The position numbers and the translations under genes are program-made. Below are positions 1-7,399 of a DNA stretch of 45,520 nucleotides, piece after piece (positions within the stretch are counted from its first letter, which is position 1; each line of letters begins with the position of its first letter). The notes beneath the pieces were generated by a model, which did not search any database, was not told where the DNA came from, and worked only from the letters and a program-made list of their open reading frames with translations. Source of the DNA: Erwinia oleae (GTDB taxonomy: Bacteria > Pseudomonadota > Gammaproteobacteria > Enterobacterales > Enterobacteriaceae); NCBI RefSeq assembly GCF_000770305.1, contig NZ_JNVB01000037.1, forward strand, positions 1-45,520. Direction: 5' to 3'.

Positions 1-37
1 TTCAGACCGTCTTTTATTTTTCCCCGTGTTTCCTACC

Positions 38-673
38 ATGGACATTTTCGCGAACATGGACACTACCGTGGACAGAAACACGCCTTACACCAGAAGGCCC
101 TGGATCACAGCTGCACTCAGCCTGCGCTTTAACGACGCCCTGACTTACCGTGAAATCGCTGAGCAACTGAACATCAGTACTTCCTCTATGCATAAAATGT
201 TCAAGCGTTTTCGCCGCACGGGTATTAACTGGCCGTTGCCGGAGGAATACACGCCTGAGCGCCTGGAGGAGGAGCTCTACGCCTTCAATCTTGAAACAAA
301 CCTGCCTGTCAAAAAACGCCGCCCGGACTGGCCACTGGAGTTCAAAATCCGTATGGCGGAACTGAGCCTGCAGCCGGGTGCCTGTGTGGCAGAACTGGCG
401 CGGGAGCATGGTGTTAACGATAACCTGGTGTTTAACTGGCGTAACCTTCATCGACAGGGGCTGCTGGACCCTGCCAGCAGAGCCACTCTCATTCCGGTCA
501 CTGTGGAGCCTCTGCCGCCGCCATCCAGACACAACGGGGCCGTATCAGCAGACCTGCCACCGGTCATCAGTTGCAAGTTGACACTGCCGGGCGGCAGCCT
601 GAGCCTGACCGGGCCACTGACGCCGGAGCTGCTGCGTGCAATGGTCAGCGAACTCAGGGATGGTGAGGCATGA
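38..673 (+). CDS. tnpA: IS66 accessory protein TnpA
   Basis: Small accessory protein of IS66-type transposition with no known catalytic role. The N-terminal part holds a helix-turn-helix pattern (LTYREIAEQLNISTSSMHK), and a second IS66 TnpA-like HTH segment follows (CVAELAREHGVNDNLVFNWR). At roughly 211 residues it is longer than the commonest TnpA proteins. The frame is open from a GTG at 26, with ATG codons at 38 and 56; no clear ribosome binding site decides between them, and 38 was chosen as the first ATG. It overlaps tnpB by four bases (ATGA), which suggests translational coupling. The call is firm; the start is not. Confidence 0.8.
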   Translation: MDIFANMDTTVDRNTPYTRRPWITAALSLRFNDALTYREIAEQLNISTSSMHKMFKRFRRTGINWPLPEEYTPERLEEELYAFNLETNLPVKKRRPDWPLEFKIRMAELSLQPGACVAELAREHGVNDNLVFNWRNLHRQGLLDPASRATLIPVTVEPLPPPSRHNGAVSADLPPVISCKLTLPGGSLSLTGPLTPELLRAMVSELRDGEA

Positions 674-1017
674 TTAACTTTCCGGCTGGCTCACGTATCT
701 GGCTGGTCGCTGGCGTGACAGATATGCGCTGCAGCTTCAACGGGCTGGCGGCGAAGGTGCAGAACACGTTGCGAACGGACCCGTTCAGCGGGCACCTGTT
801 TATCTTTCGCGGGCGGCGGGGCGACATGATAAAGGTGCTGTGGGCGGACCGGGACGGCCTGTGCCTGTTCACCAAACGCCTGGAGCGCGGGCAATTCGTC
901 TGGCCGGTGACCCGCGACGGCAAAGTCCACCTGACGCCGGCGCAGCTGTCCATGCTGCTGGAGGGCATAAACTGGAAACATCCGCAGCGGACGGAACGCC
1001 CTGGCCTGCGGATATAA
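670..1017 (+). CDS. tnpB: IS66 Orf2 family protein TnpB
   Basis: Second IS66 accessory protein, 115 residues, the usual family length. Typical family segments are visible: WLVAGVTDMRCSFNGLAA near the N terminus, FIFRGRRGDMIKVLWADRDG in the middle and LTPAQLSMLLEGINW near the end. It is required with TnpA and TnpC in studied IS66 elements, but its biochemical role is not established. The start codon lies inside the tnpA stop (ATGA). tnpC follows after a 19-bp gap. Confidence 0.93.
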   Translation: MINFPAGSRIWLVAGVTDMRCSFNGLAAKVQNTLRTDPFSGHLFIFRGRRGDMIKVLWADRDGLCLFTKRLERGQFVWPVTRDGKVHLTPAQLSMLLEGINWKHPQRTERPGLRI

Positions 1018-1036
1018 CCTGCTGTAAAGTGGGTTC

Positions 1037-2605
1037 ATGGACACCCCGCACCCTGATGAAAACGCCCGGCTCAGGGCGCAGCTGCAGGAGCAGCAGACCA
1101 CCATTCGTAAAATGGCGGAGTATAACCGTCTGCTCTCGCAGCGGGTGGCGGCGTACGCCGGCGAAATTAACCGCCTGAAAGCGCTGGTTGCCAAACTGCA
1201 GCGCATGCAGTTTGGCAAAAGCTCTGAAAAGCTGCGTGAGAAAACGGCGCGCCAGGTGCGTGAAGCTGAGGAACGCATCGGTGCCCTGCAGGAGGAGATG
1301 GCAGAGGTGCTGGGTGAGCAGCATGACCCGGCGCTCCCGCAGCCGCTGCGCCAGTCTTCCGCCCGCAAACCACTTCCTGCCTCACTGCCCCGCGAAACCC
1401 GCATACTGTCCCCGGCAGAAACCGCCTGTCCGGCGTGCGGTGGGGACCTCAGCCCGCTGGGCAGCGACGTGTCGGAGCAGCTGGAGCTCATCAGCAGCGC
1501 CTTTAAGGTCATCGAAACGCAGCGGCCCAAACTGGCCTGCTGCCGCTGTGACCACATCTTTCAGGCCTCCATGCCTTCAAAACCCATCGAGCGCAGCTAC
1601 GCGGGTCCCGGCCTGCTGGCCCGAATCGTCACGGCGAAGTTCGCAGAGCACACACCTCACTATCGTCAGTCGGAGATATACCGCCGTCAGGGCGTGGAGC
1701 TGAGCCGGGCCACGCTGGGGCGCTGGTCCGGCGCGGTGAGCGAACTGCTGGATCCGCTGTATGACCTGCTGAAACAGTACGTGCTGATGCCGGGCAAAGT
1801 GCACACCGACGATATCCCGGTGCCTGTTCAGGAGCCGGGCAGCGGCAAAACCCGCACGGCACGGCTGTGGGTGTACGTACGGGATGACCGCAACGCGGGT
1901 TCGCAACTGCCACCGGCGGTCTGGTTTGCGTACTCACCGGACCGTAAGGGAATGCATCCTCAGCAACACCTTGCCGGGTACAGCGGTATCCTGCAGGCAG
2001 ATGCTTACGGTGGTTATAACGCGCTGTACGAAGACGGCCGCATTATCGAAGCCGCCTGCATGGCGCATGCCCGGCGAAAAATCCACGACGTTCATGTCCG
2101 TACCCCGACCGACATAACAACCGAAGCGCTGAAGCGCATCGGTGAACTGTATGCCATCGAGGCGGAGATCCGCGGCAGTCCGGCAGAGAAACGACTGGCG
2201 GTCCGGAAAGGGCGGACCGTCGCGCTTATGCAGTCGCTGTACGACTGGATACAGGCGCAGATGAAGGTGCTATCCCGTCACTCGGATACGGCGAAGGCAT
2301 TCATGTATATGCTTAAGCAGTGGGATGCGCTGAACCTGTGCTGCCGTAACGGATGGGTGGAAATCGACAACAATATTGCAGAGAACGCTCTTCGTGGCGT
2401 AGCGCTTGGCCGCAAAAATTGGCTATTTGCGGGATCAGACAGCGGAGGCGAACGAGCAGCCGTATTGTATTCGCTGATCGGAACCTGCCGTCTGAACGGC
2501 GTGGAGCCGGAGGCGTGGCTTCGCTATGTCATTGCTCATATCCAGGACTGGCCGGTAAACCAGCTGCGTAATCTGTTACCCTGGAATACGAATCACCAGA
2601 TTTGA
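1037..2605 (+). CDS. tnpC: IS66 transposase TnpC
   Basis: The 522-residue IS66 transposase. In order: an N-terminal coiled coil (residues 5-100); a zinc-binding segment with CPACGG and a later CCRC pair; and the DDE domain, where HTDDIPV, QADAYGG and [10 protein letters not shown] supply the expected D, D and E. The C terminus has the family hallmark [18 protein letters not shown] and LLPWN. The frame is uninterrupted, so the enzyme could be active, although the right end of the element was not located. Many IS66 proteins end close to LLPWN; the last residues here (TNHQI) may be read-through into flanking DNA. Confidence 0.93.
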   Translation: MDTPHPDENARLRAQLQEQQTTIRKMAEYNRLLSQRVAAYAGEINRLKALVAKLQRMQFGKSSEKLREKTARQVREAEERIGALQEEMAEVLGEQHDPALPQPLRQSSARKPLPASLPRETRILSPAETACPACGGDLSPLGSDVSEQLELISSAFKVIETQRPKLACCRCDHIFQASMPSKPIERSYAGPGLLARIVTAKFAEHTPHYRQSEIYRRQGVELSRATLGRWSGAVSELLDPLYDLLKQYVLMPGKVHTDDIPVPVQEPGSGKTRTARLWVYVRDDRNAGSQLPPAVWFAYSPDRKGMHPQQHLAGYSGILQADAYGGYNALYEDGRIIEAACMAHARRKIHDVHVRTPTDITTEALKRIGELYAIEAEIRGSPAEKRLAVRKGRTVALMQSLYDWIQAQMKVLSRHSDTAKAFMYMLKQWDALNLCCRNGWVEIDNNIAENALRGVALGRKNWLFAGSDSGGERAAVLYSLIGTCRLNGVEPEAWLRYVIAHIQDWPVNQLRNLLPWNTNHQI

Positions 2606-2747
2606 TCTTAGAAAGCCGGCGAAAAACATAAATTTAAATTCAGTCAGACGTTCGTGACTAAGACATTTTCTGCATCTTATTGAAAGTAAAACCTTGCTTG
2701 ATAAGCTGTTTCTATTTCAATAGAATCCTCGCTTTCGGAGAAAGAAA

Positions 2748-3368
2748 ATGTCTGTTTCAGATGCGCTTCTGGCTTACTCTTTTACCGCCCTTCTTCTGAC
2801 ACTTACCCCCGGGCTCGATACAGCATTAATACTACGAACCGCCTCTGCTGAAGGTGGTAAGAAGGCATTTCAGGCCGCTCTTGGTATAGACACAGGCTGT
2901 TATATCTGGGGGGCGATTGTCGCGTTTGGTCTCGGAGCCGTGCTTGCTGTATCGGAAGTCGCGTATTCTCTTCTCAAATGGTGCGGAGCTGGTTATCTGT
3001 GCTACATCGGAGTGTTACTGCTCTTCCGTCCCCGTTCCAGTTTTCGTCTGTCAGATGATCAAGTCCATGCTTCAGAAAACTGGTTTTTAAGAGGTATGCT
3101 CGGCAACGTTCTTAATCCCAAAATGGGCATCTTCTACGTGTCATTTTTGCCACAATTTATACCCTCCGGACACTCACCGTTTATCTGGACCTTTTTACTT
3201 GTATCCATACATGTTCTGATAGGTACATTATGGTCGCTCATCTTAATCATGACCACCCGCTTCGCTTCGAATTTATTAAAAAATGGAAGAGTTATCAGGT
3301 GGATGGATATATCGACAGGCGGATTGTTTGTTTTCTTCGCGGTAAGACTTGCCGCCAGTAGCAAATAA
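2748..3368 (+). CDS. LysE/RhtB family amino-acid exporter
   Basis: A 206-residue inner-membrane protein with five or six hydrophobic segments, the size and layout of the LysE/RhtB efflux family. The N-terminal LTPGLDTALILRTASAEGGKKA block and the central GNVLNPKMGIFYVSFLPQF block are family signatures (P-G and N-P-K motifs). Members export amino acids or their analogues; the substrate cannot be read from sequence. A GGAGAAAG ribosome binding site precedes ATG 2748. It is cargo between IS66 and the ICE end, convergent with the GST-like gene. There is no sign of a regulator beside it. Confidence 0.85.
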   Translation: MSVSDALLAYSFTALLLTLTPGLDTALILRTASAEGGKKAFQAALGIDTGCYIWGAIVAFGLGAVLAVSEVAYSLLKWCGAGYLCYIGVLLLFRPRSSFRLSDDQVHASENWFLRGMLGNVLNPKMGIFYVSFLPQFIPSGHSPFIWTFLLVSIHVLIGTLWSLILIMTTRFASNLLKNGRVIRWMDISTGGLFVFFAVRLAASSK

Positions 3369-3441
3369 AAGTCTGAAATATAGAAATCAGAATTCAACCC
3401 GAATATATGGGTCTCCAGACTCCCCTTAATGTAATGGTAAT

Positions 3442-3477
3442 GACCACATTGACTAATATTCATTAGTCAATGTGGTC
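3442..3477. terminator. 16-bp perfect inverted repeat between convergent genes
   Basis: Arms 3442-3457 and 3462-3477 are exact complements around the loop ATTC (arm begins GACCACATTGACTAAT). The repeat lies between the LysE-like gene ending at 3368 and the GST-like gene ending at 3638, where a bidirectional terminator would be expected. Neither side has a proper T-run, so intrinsic termination is uncertain. It could also be a protein-binding palindrome or a scar of an inserted element. Confidence 0.5.
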
Positions 3478-3637
3478 TCTCAGACTGCAATCATTCCTTC
3501 CGGAATCTGACTTTTCAGGCATCAATAAGCCGGTTCAGTTGCTGGCTGAATACCATCAGGATGTATTACTGACATTCTATCTGAAGTCCACAGCCTCCCG
3601 GCAGGCAGCAGAAACTGTCGCGATATAGCCTGATTTT

Positions 3638-4276
3638 TTAAGCCCTTAACTCATCATAGGACACCATTACGTGTTCACGGAAAGCTGGTCGCTCTTTTAA
3701 TCGAGAATAATAGGCATCAAGGTTTGGTAGTGGCATTCGGTCAATATTTATGTCGTAGTATCGATATAACACATGCCCAAACTGAATATCTGCGAGAGTA
3801 AATGCATCCCCGGCCAAAAATGGATGGGACATAAGTTGCTCTTCTGCAATCACAAGTTTCTTCTCTAAGGCGTTCACAGCGATTTTAATCGCGTTGTTGT
3901 CACGCTCATGAGAAGGAGTTCGAACAACCCGCCAGAAAATCGGCGCAGTAAAGAGAAGCGCAGCATTCAATTTCGACCACTCCATCCAACGATCAACATC
4001 CGCTCTGTCAAATACATCAGATGGCCAGAAGCTTCCTTTCGCGTAACAGTTAGCTAAATATCTCAGGATCGCGCCGGTTTCCCATAATGGTTTGTGATGA
4101 CCATCCCTGAGGACAGGTATGGTCCTGTTTGGGTTGAGAGCGTAAAAATCGGGTGTATCTGTACCACCAAATCGGTGACCAATATCATACCGCTGATAAG
4201 GTAAATTGAGTTCACCTATGCACCACATCAATGCCTGCACATTGGACGAGGTCTTTCTTCCCCAGACTTCAAGCAT
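3638..4276 (-). CDS. Glutathione S-transferase-like protein
   Basis: 212 residues, the normal length of bacterial GSTs. The N-terminal thioredoxin-fold domain contains SSNVQALMWCIGELNLPYQ, then LNPNRTIPVLRDG with the cis-proline (TIPVL) and LWETGAILRYLA, the glutathione gamma-glutamyl-binding E-T/S element. The all-helical C-terminal domain ends in PFLAGDAFTLADIQFGHVLYRY, the GST N-capping-box region. Such cytosolic enzymes conjugate glutathione to electrophiles; the substrate is unknown. The start at 4276 was chosen because the conserved region begins there and an AAAGGA site lies upstream; the frame is open further upstream, to 4339. It is cargo paired with the LysE-like exporter. Confidence 0.88.
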   Translation of the reverse strand: MLEVWGRKTSSNVQALMWCIGELNLPYQRYDIGHRFGGTDTPDFYALNPNRTIPVLRDGHHKPLWETGAILRYLANCYAKGSFWPSDVFDRADVDRWMEWSKLNAALLFTAPIFWRVVRTPSHERDNNAIKIAVNALEKKLVIAEEQLMSHPFLAGDAFTLADIQFGHVLYRYYDINIDRMPLPNLDAYYSRLKERPAFREHVMVSYDELRA

Positions 4277-4484
4277 GCTCGTTATTCCTTTCGCGGTTAT
4301 TACGTATAAGGTTTTGCTGCAGCTCGTTAAGCGTTGCATCTACCTGCTCATTCAACTTACCAGTGCATTACTCACAAATTCAACGGCTACATGATGAACC
4401 ACCATCTACCGTAAAAATGCAATACAAAACTTAATACGGTCTGTATGTGACGGTTACGAAGATACACAGGTATTACTGTCCCTT

Positions 4485-5066
4485 ATGGCGATAGCGGTGC
4501 CAGCACCTGAGAACGAAGGTCGGTTACAGCCAGAAATTAATGGCGGTATTGAACCGGTCGGTAGAGGCCTGACTGCGAAGGGATATGAAGACGAAGCTGA
4601 TGCTGAGGCAGTTGCACCACCCGGGGAGCCGAAACCAGTAGAAATACATCGCCCGGAAGACGTCTTGTTGACAGTTCAGACGCCAGCAGAGTCCGATCGT
4701 CATGCAGGCAAGTTTTGGCAGTGGTTAAGCGATGGACTGATAACCGGCGAAATCCCTGTTAACACCCCAGGCGCACGAGTACATCTGGTCTCTGGTTTTG
4801 TTTTTATCACTGTTCCCGGAATTTTTTATCTCTATCTGAAAAGTTCAGGCCTGGAGAGTAACCAGCGCGAAGCCCTTCAGGAAGATTTTGAACGGCTGGA
4901 AAAGCATCGTCGGGTCAAAGGAAAGCGTTTCTATTTTTCACACTTGTATGAAAGTTCCGATCATTCGGGGCCTTTCAAACGAACCAAAGGCTATCTCATT
5001 AAAGCGGGTTTGCTCTACCGGGGAAAAAGCGTACCTGACGATAGTCCGGTACTGGTTATTCCCTGA
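4485..5066 (+). pseudogene. C-terminal remnant of MobH/TraI_2-type relaxase
   Basis: The 193-residue translation matches only the C-terminal domain (TraI_2_C type) of ICE relaxases: GKFWQWLSDGLITGEIPVN, then RVHLVSGFVFITVPGIFYLYL. A full relaxase has about 600 residues, with the HD-type catalytic part N-terminal. That part is absent; sequence upstream of 4485 is unrelated and meets the GST gene on the other strand. The in-frame stop upstream is near 4388. The gene therefore seems to have been cut by insertion of the IS66/LysE/GST segment, or it starts outside the window beyond the insertion. In this ICE class the relaxase gene directly precedes the integrase, as here. Confidence 0.75.
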
Positions 5067-5108
5067 CGGGATTATCCGTGTCGTTACATTTTAATCAGGA
5101 GGTACATC

Positions 5109-6122
5109 ATGAATAAATTGCGTCCAATGGACTGGGAAGAATTGCTCGAAGAATACTTTTTCTCAAGGGCATTACGCCCGGATACAGAAAAAAGCTATCG
5201 TCGCGTGGTGTCGGTATTCAGAAAATATATTGGTGAGGCGGTATTGCCCGATCAGGTCACACATCGTGACCTGATTTTATGGCGCAGAGACATGTTAGGA
5301 CGAGGTTTAACGACCAGTACCTGGAATAATAAAGTGCGTCATTTGCGTGCACTCTACAACCTGGGAATGAAGAAAAAATGGCTCACGCTTGAGGAAAATC
5401 CGCTTAATGAAACGCAGGTACCTTCGGGGACTAAAAGAAAGAAAATTCTCAGCCGTGACCAGCTGGTAAAGGTGAATCTGGTTTTAGAGCAATTTGACGA
5501 ACGTGAAAAGGGCCGCGTGGGAAAATGTCGTCCCTGCGCGCTCTATCCGGTTTGGTACTGGCAGACGGTCATTGATGTTTTGCGTTCAACCGGTATGCGG
5601 CAGAACCAACTCTTGCACATCCGTCTGACGGACGTCGATCTGGAGGCTAACTCCATGTTGCTGTGTAAAGAGGGGAGCAAAACCCATCGCGAGTGGCTGG
5701 TACCCGTGGTCAGTTTTGTGCGCCAGCGTATGCGAATACTCGTCGAACGCGCCACAGAGCAGGGCGCTGAGCCAGAAGATTATCTGTTTGATATGAAGCG
5801 ATTCCTGAATCCATCTGTAGAGGCCAGCTCAGAGCTGGCGATACAGCCTGTTCGCTCGTTCTTCTCCCGGCTAACAAAAGAGTGCGGTTTTAAGGTCAGT
5901 CCACATCGCTTCCGCCACACTCTGGCAACAGAAATGATGAAATCACCGGATCGTAATCTGGCAATGGTGAAAGGATTACTGGGGCATCGAAGTGTCAGCA
6001 CGACCATGGAATACGTTGAATTAGATTTGAAGGTGACAGGACAGGCTTTAGAGGATGAATTGTCACTGTATATGGATGTGATCCCCCCCAACAGGAAGGA
6101 AGCCAGACATACCTTGACATAA
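5109..6122 (+). CDS. int: Tyrosine integrase of the ICE
   Basis: A 337-residue tyrosine recombinase. The N-terminal SAM-like core-binding domain (about 8-105) is followed by the catalytic domain. Catalytic residues are present: Arg in STGMRQNQLLHIRL (about 163), H-x-x-R in HRFRHTLATEM (266-269), GHRSV and the nucleophile Tyr302 in TTMEYVELD. AGGAGGTACATC precedes ATG 5109. The gene ends about 190 bp from the tRNA-Phe att core and lies just after the relaxase remnant, the expected terminal position in SPI-7-type ICEs. It probably catalyses integration and excision at tRNA-Phe. A hairpin terminator follows. Confidence 0.93.
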   Translation: MNKLRPMDWEELLEEYFFSRALRPDTEKSYRRVVSVFRKYIGEAVLPDQVTHRDLILWRRDMLGRGLTTSTWNNKVRHLRALYNLGMKKKWLTLEENPLNETQVPSGTKRKKILSRDQLVKVNLVLEQFDEREKGRVGKCRPCALYPVWYWQTVIDVLRSTGMRQNQLLHIRLTDVDLEANSMLLCKEGSKTHREWLVPVVSFVRQRMRILVERATEQGAEPEDYLFDMKRFLNPSVEASSELAIQPVRSFFSRLTKECGFKVSPHRFRHTLATEMMKSPDRNLAMVKGLLGHRSVSTTMEYVELDLKVTGQALEDELSLYMDVIPPNRKEARHTLT

Positions 6123-6156
6123 CTTTAACAAGCTGTAAGAATCATTAGTGATCGAG

Positions 6157-6189
6157 AAAAGGACGCCTGCGTCAACAGGTGTCCTTTTT
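6157..6189 (+). terminator. Intrinsic terminator after integrase
   Basis: AAAGGACGCCTG and CAGGTGTCCTTT form a 12-bp stem with one G-U pair and a six-base loop, followed by a T-run. It is placed 35 bp after the integrase stop codon and would stop transcription before the att core. Confidence 0.85.
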
Positions 6190-6314
6190 GAGAGGAACCT
6201 AGCTATCAACATCGAGTGTGCAAATTCGGAAAACACTGCGATATCGACTTACCAGTTCCATTGTTCCGCCCGTTAAAGGGTTACCTCTAACCAGCGTGCT
6301 TTGATGCAAATAAG

Positions 6315-6364
6315 TGGTGCCCGGACTCGGAATCGAACCAAGGACACGGGGATTTTCAATCCCC
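6315..6364 (-). other. Attachment core: 3' half of tRNA-Phe (attP-like)
   Basis: Read on the minus strand, these 50 bases are the anticodon arm (GATTGAAAATC, anticodon GAA), T-arm (GGTTCGATTCC), acceptor 3' strand and CCA of enterobacterial tRNA-Phe, with no mismatch to the sequence I remember. The tRNA 5' half is absent: the bases after 6364 do not match a D-arm or the acceptor 5' strand, so this is not a functional tRNA gene. ICEs of this class integrate into tRNA-Phe and leave such a direct repeat. It lies between the integrase end and the parA end of the element. Confidence 0.92.
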
Positions 6365-6404
6365 GCGTAGACAAAGGTTGATTTTTAATCAGTGATTGCC
6401 ATTG

Positions 6405-6423
6405 CCCGAATAACAAATTCGGG
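6405..6423. promoter_or_regulatory. Inverted repeat just upstream of parA
   Basis: CCCGAAT (6405-6411) and ATTCGGG (6417-6423) are perfect 7-bp arms around AACAA, ending 8 bp before the preferred parA start. It could be an operator for autoregulation or an RNA hairpin at the 5' end of the parA message. No consensus for an ICE ParA or ParB site is known to me that would decide this. Confidence 0.5.
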
Positions 6424-6431
6424 TGATGTAT

Positions 6432-7304
6432 ATGCATGTAATTTCTATTATTTCTACCAAAGGCGGCGAAGGTAAGTCTACTCATGCGGCTAACCTCAGT
6501 GGCTTTTGTGCAGATGCTGGTCTGAGAACGCTTCTCATTGATGGCGATTATGCCCAGCCAACAGCCTCCAGTTACTACCATCTTCAGTATGAAGCCCCTT
6601 ACGGCCTGTATGAATTGCTCATGCTGACAGCCGATCTTAACCAGCCACAGCAGCTTATCTCACAAACCACTATTGCCAATCTCGATCTGATTATCTCCAA
6701 CGATCCCCATGAACAACTCAAAACGGCCATGATGCATGCGCCTGATGGCCGCCTGCGTCTGCGCAATTTATTACAGCACCCTGCTTTTTCCGGATATGAC
6801 GTGGTCATTATTGATTCGCAGGGTGCCCGTTCCATTATGCTGGAGCTGGTGATGCTGGCAACGAATCACTCAGCGGTCGCTATGATCAAGCCGGTGGTTC
6901 CCGACGTTCGCGAGTTTCTGCGTGGGACCATTCCCCTGATGGAGGGGCTGCTTCCGTATAAAGGATTTGGTATTGCGCTGCCGCCGGTGAGAATTCTGGT
7001 GAATTGCATGGATTACACCAATCTGGCGAAAGAAGCGCTGACGGCAATTACGAAGATTATTGATGAGGGAACCTACAGCTCAACCGATATTCCGGTCAGT
7101 ATGCTGGCGACTCAGATATTCGATCTTGATGTTTATAAACTGGGACATAGTTTGTCTCAGCCTGCGCACCGGCTGGAGTATCAGACTGACCGCAGAACGC
7201 CACCTGCCGCCCAATCTATTCACGATCTGGCATGTGAGTTGTTCCCCGAGTGGACTGCTCGGTTTGATGTTGTACTGCAAAACCAGCCAAAGGGGGATAA
7301 GTAA
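6432..7304 (+). CDS. parA: ParA-type partition ATPase of the ICE
   Basis: 290 residues. The deviant Walker A motif STKGGEGKSTHAAN lies near the N terminus, followed by LLIDGDYAQP (A') and VVIIDSQGA (Walker B), typical of the ParA/Soj family found at one end of SPI-7/PAPI-1-type ICEs. These proteins partition or stabilise the excised form. The frame opens at GTG 6423, with ATG at 6426 and 6432; the family usually begins about nine residues before the Walker A, which favours 6432 (MHVISIIS). It is the first gene of a tightly coupled block that continues through dnaB and parB. Confidence 0.92.
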   Translation: MHVISIISTKGGEGKSTHAANLSGFCADAGLRTLLIDGDYAQPTASSYYHLQYEAPYGLYELLMLTADLNQPQQLISQTTIANLDLIISNDPHEQLKTAMMHAPDGRLRLRNLLQHPAFSGYDVVIIDSQGARSIMLELVMLATNHSAVAMIKPVVPDVREFLRGTIPLMEGLLPYKGFGIALPPVRILVNCMDYTNLAKEALTAITKIIDEGTYSSTDIPVSMLATQIFDLDVYKLGHSLSQPAHRLEYQTDRRTPPAAQSIHDLACELFPEWTARFDVVLQNQPKGDK

Positions 7305-7399
7305 TGAAACTCTATCGTGCAACATACAGCCTCTTATCCCGAAACCGCTTGAATAAAGCATTGGCAGAATGCCGAGGTGTCGGAGGTCAACATGAATAA
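7304..7399 (+). CDS. Tiny coupled ORF between parA and dnaB (31 aa)
   Basis: ATG 7304 overlaps the parA stop (TAATG) and has AGGGGGATA upstream. It encodes MKLYRATYSLLSRNRLNKAL, then a short tail ending in GGQHE. The reading frame runs over the dnaB start (7392), so ribosomes finishing it would end on the dnaB initiation region. This may be a leader peptide that couples dnaB translation to parA, or a chance ORF. The protein is basic, with no recognised domain. Confidence 0.4.
   Translation: MKLYRATYSLLSRNRLNKALAECRGVGGQHE

Larger units (their letters stand above)
1..2605 (+). mobile_element. IS66-family insertion sequence, left end outside window
   Basis: Three genes in the order tnpA-tnpB-tnpC on one strand, with an ATGA overlap between the first two, form the standard IS66 cassette. 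The left terminal repeat would lie before position 1 and is not visible. I could not find a convincing right terminal repeat after tnpC: the reading frame stops a few residues after the usual LLPWN tail and unrelated AT-rich sequence follows, so the right end may be truncated. The element sits beside cargo genes and a broken relaxase gene, so it could have helped assemble this end of the ICE. Confidence 0.85.

Noticed and set aside
2606..2747. Right terminal repeat of IS66
   Set aside because: No sequence resembling the usual IS66 end was found by eye; a comparison with known ISs would decide.
3481..3628. A short open stretch on the + strand ending LLAEYHQDVLLTFYLKSTAS then a TAG
   Set aside because: It has no start codon or ribosome binding site and I do not recognise the peptide; it could be a remnant gene end, but nothing decides this.
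4277..4484. Upstream part of the relaxase gene
   Set aside because: The frame meets a stop near 4388 and the sequence shows no relaxase motif; it is flanking DNA of the GST gene.
6315..6364. Functional tRNA-Phe gene
   Set aside because: Only the 3' half is present; the D-arm and acceptor 5' strand are missing, so it is an att core.
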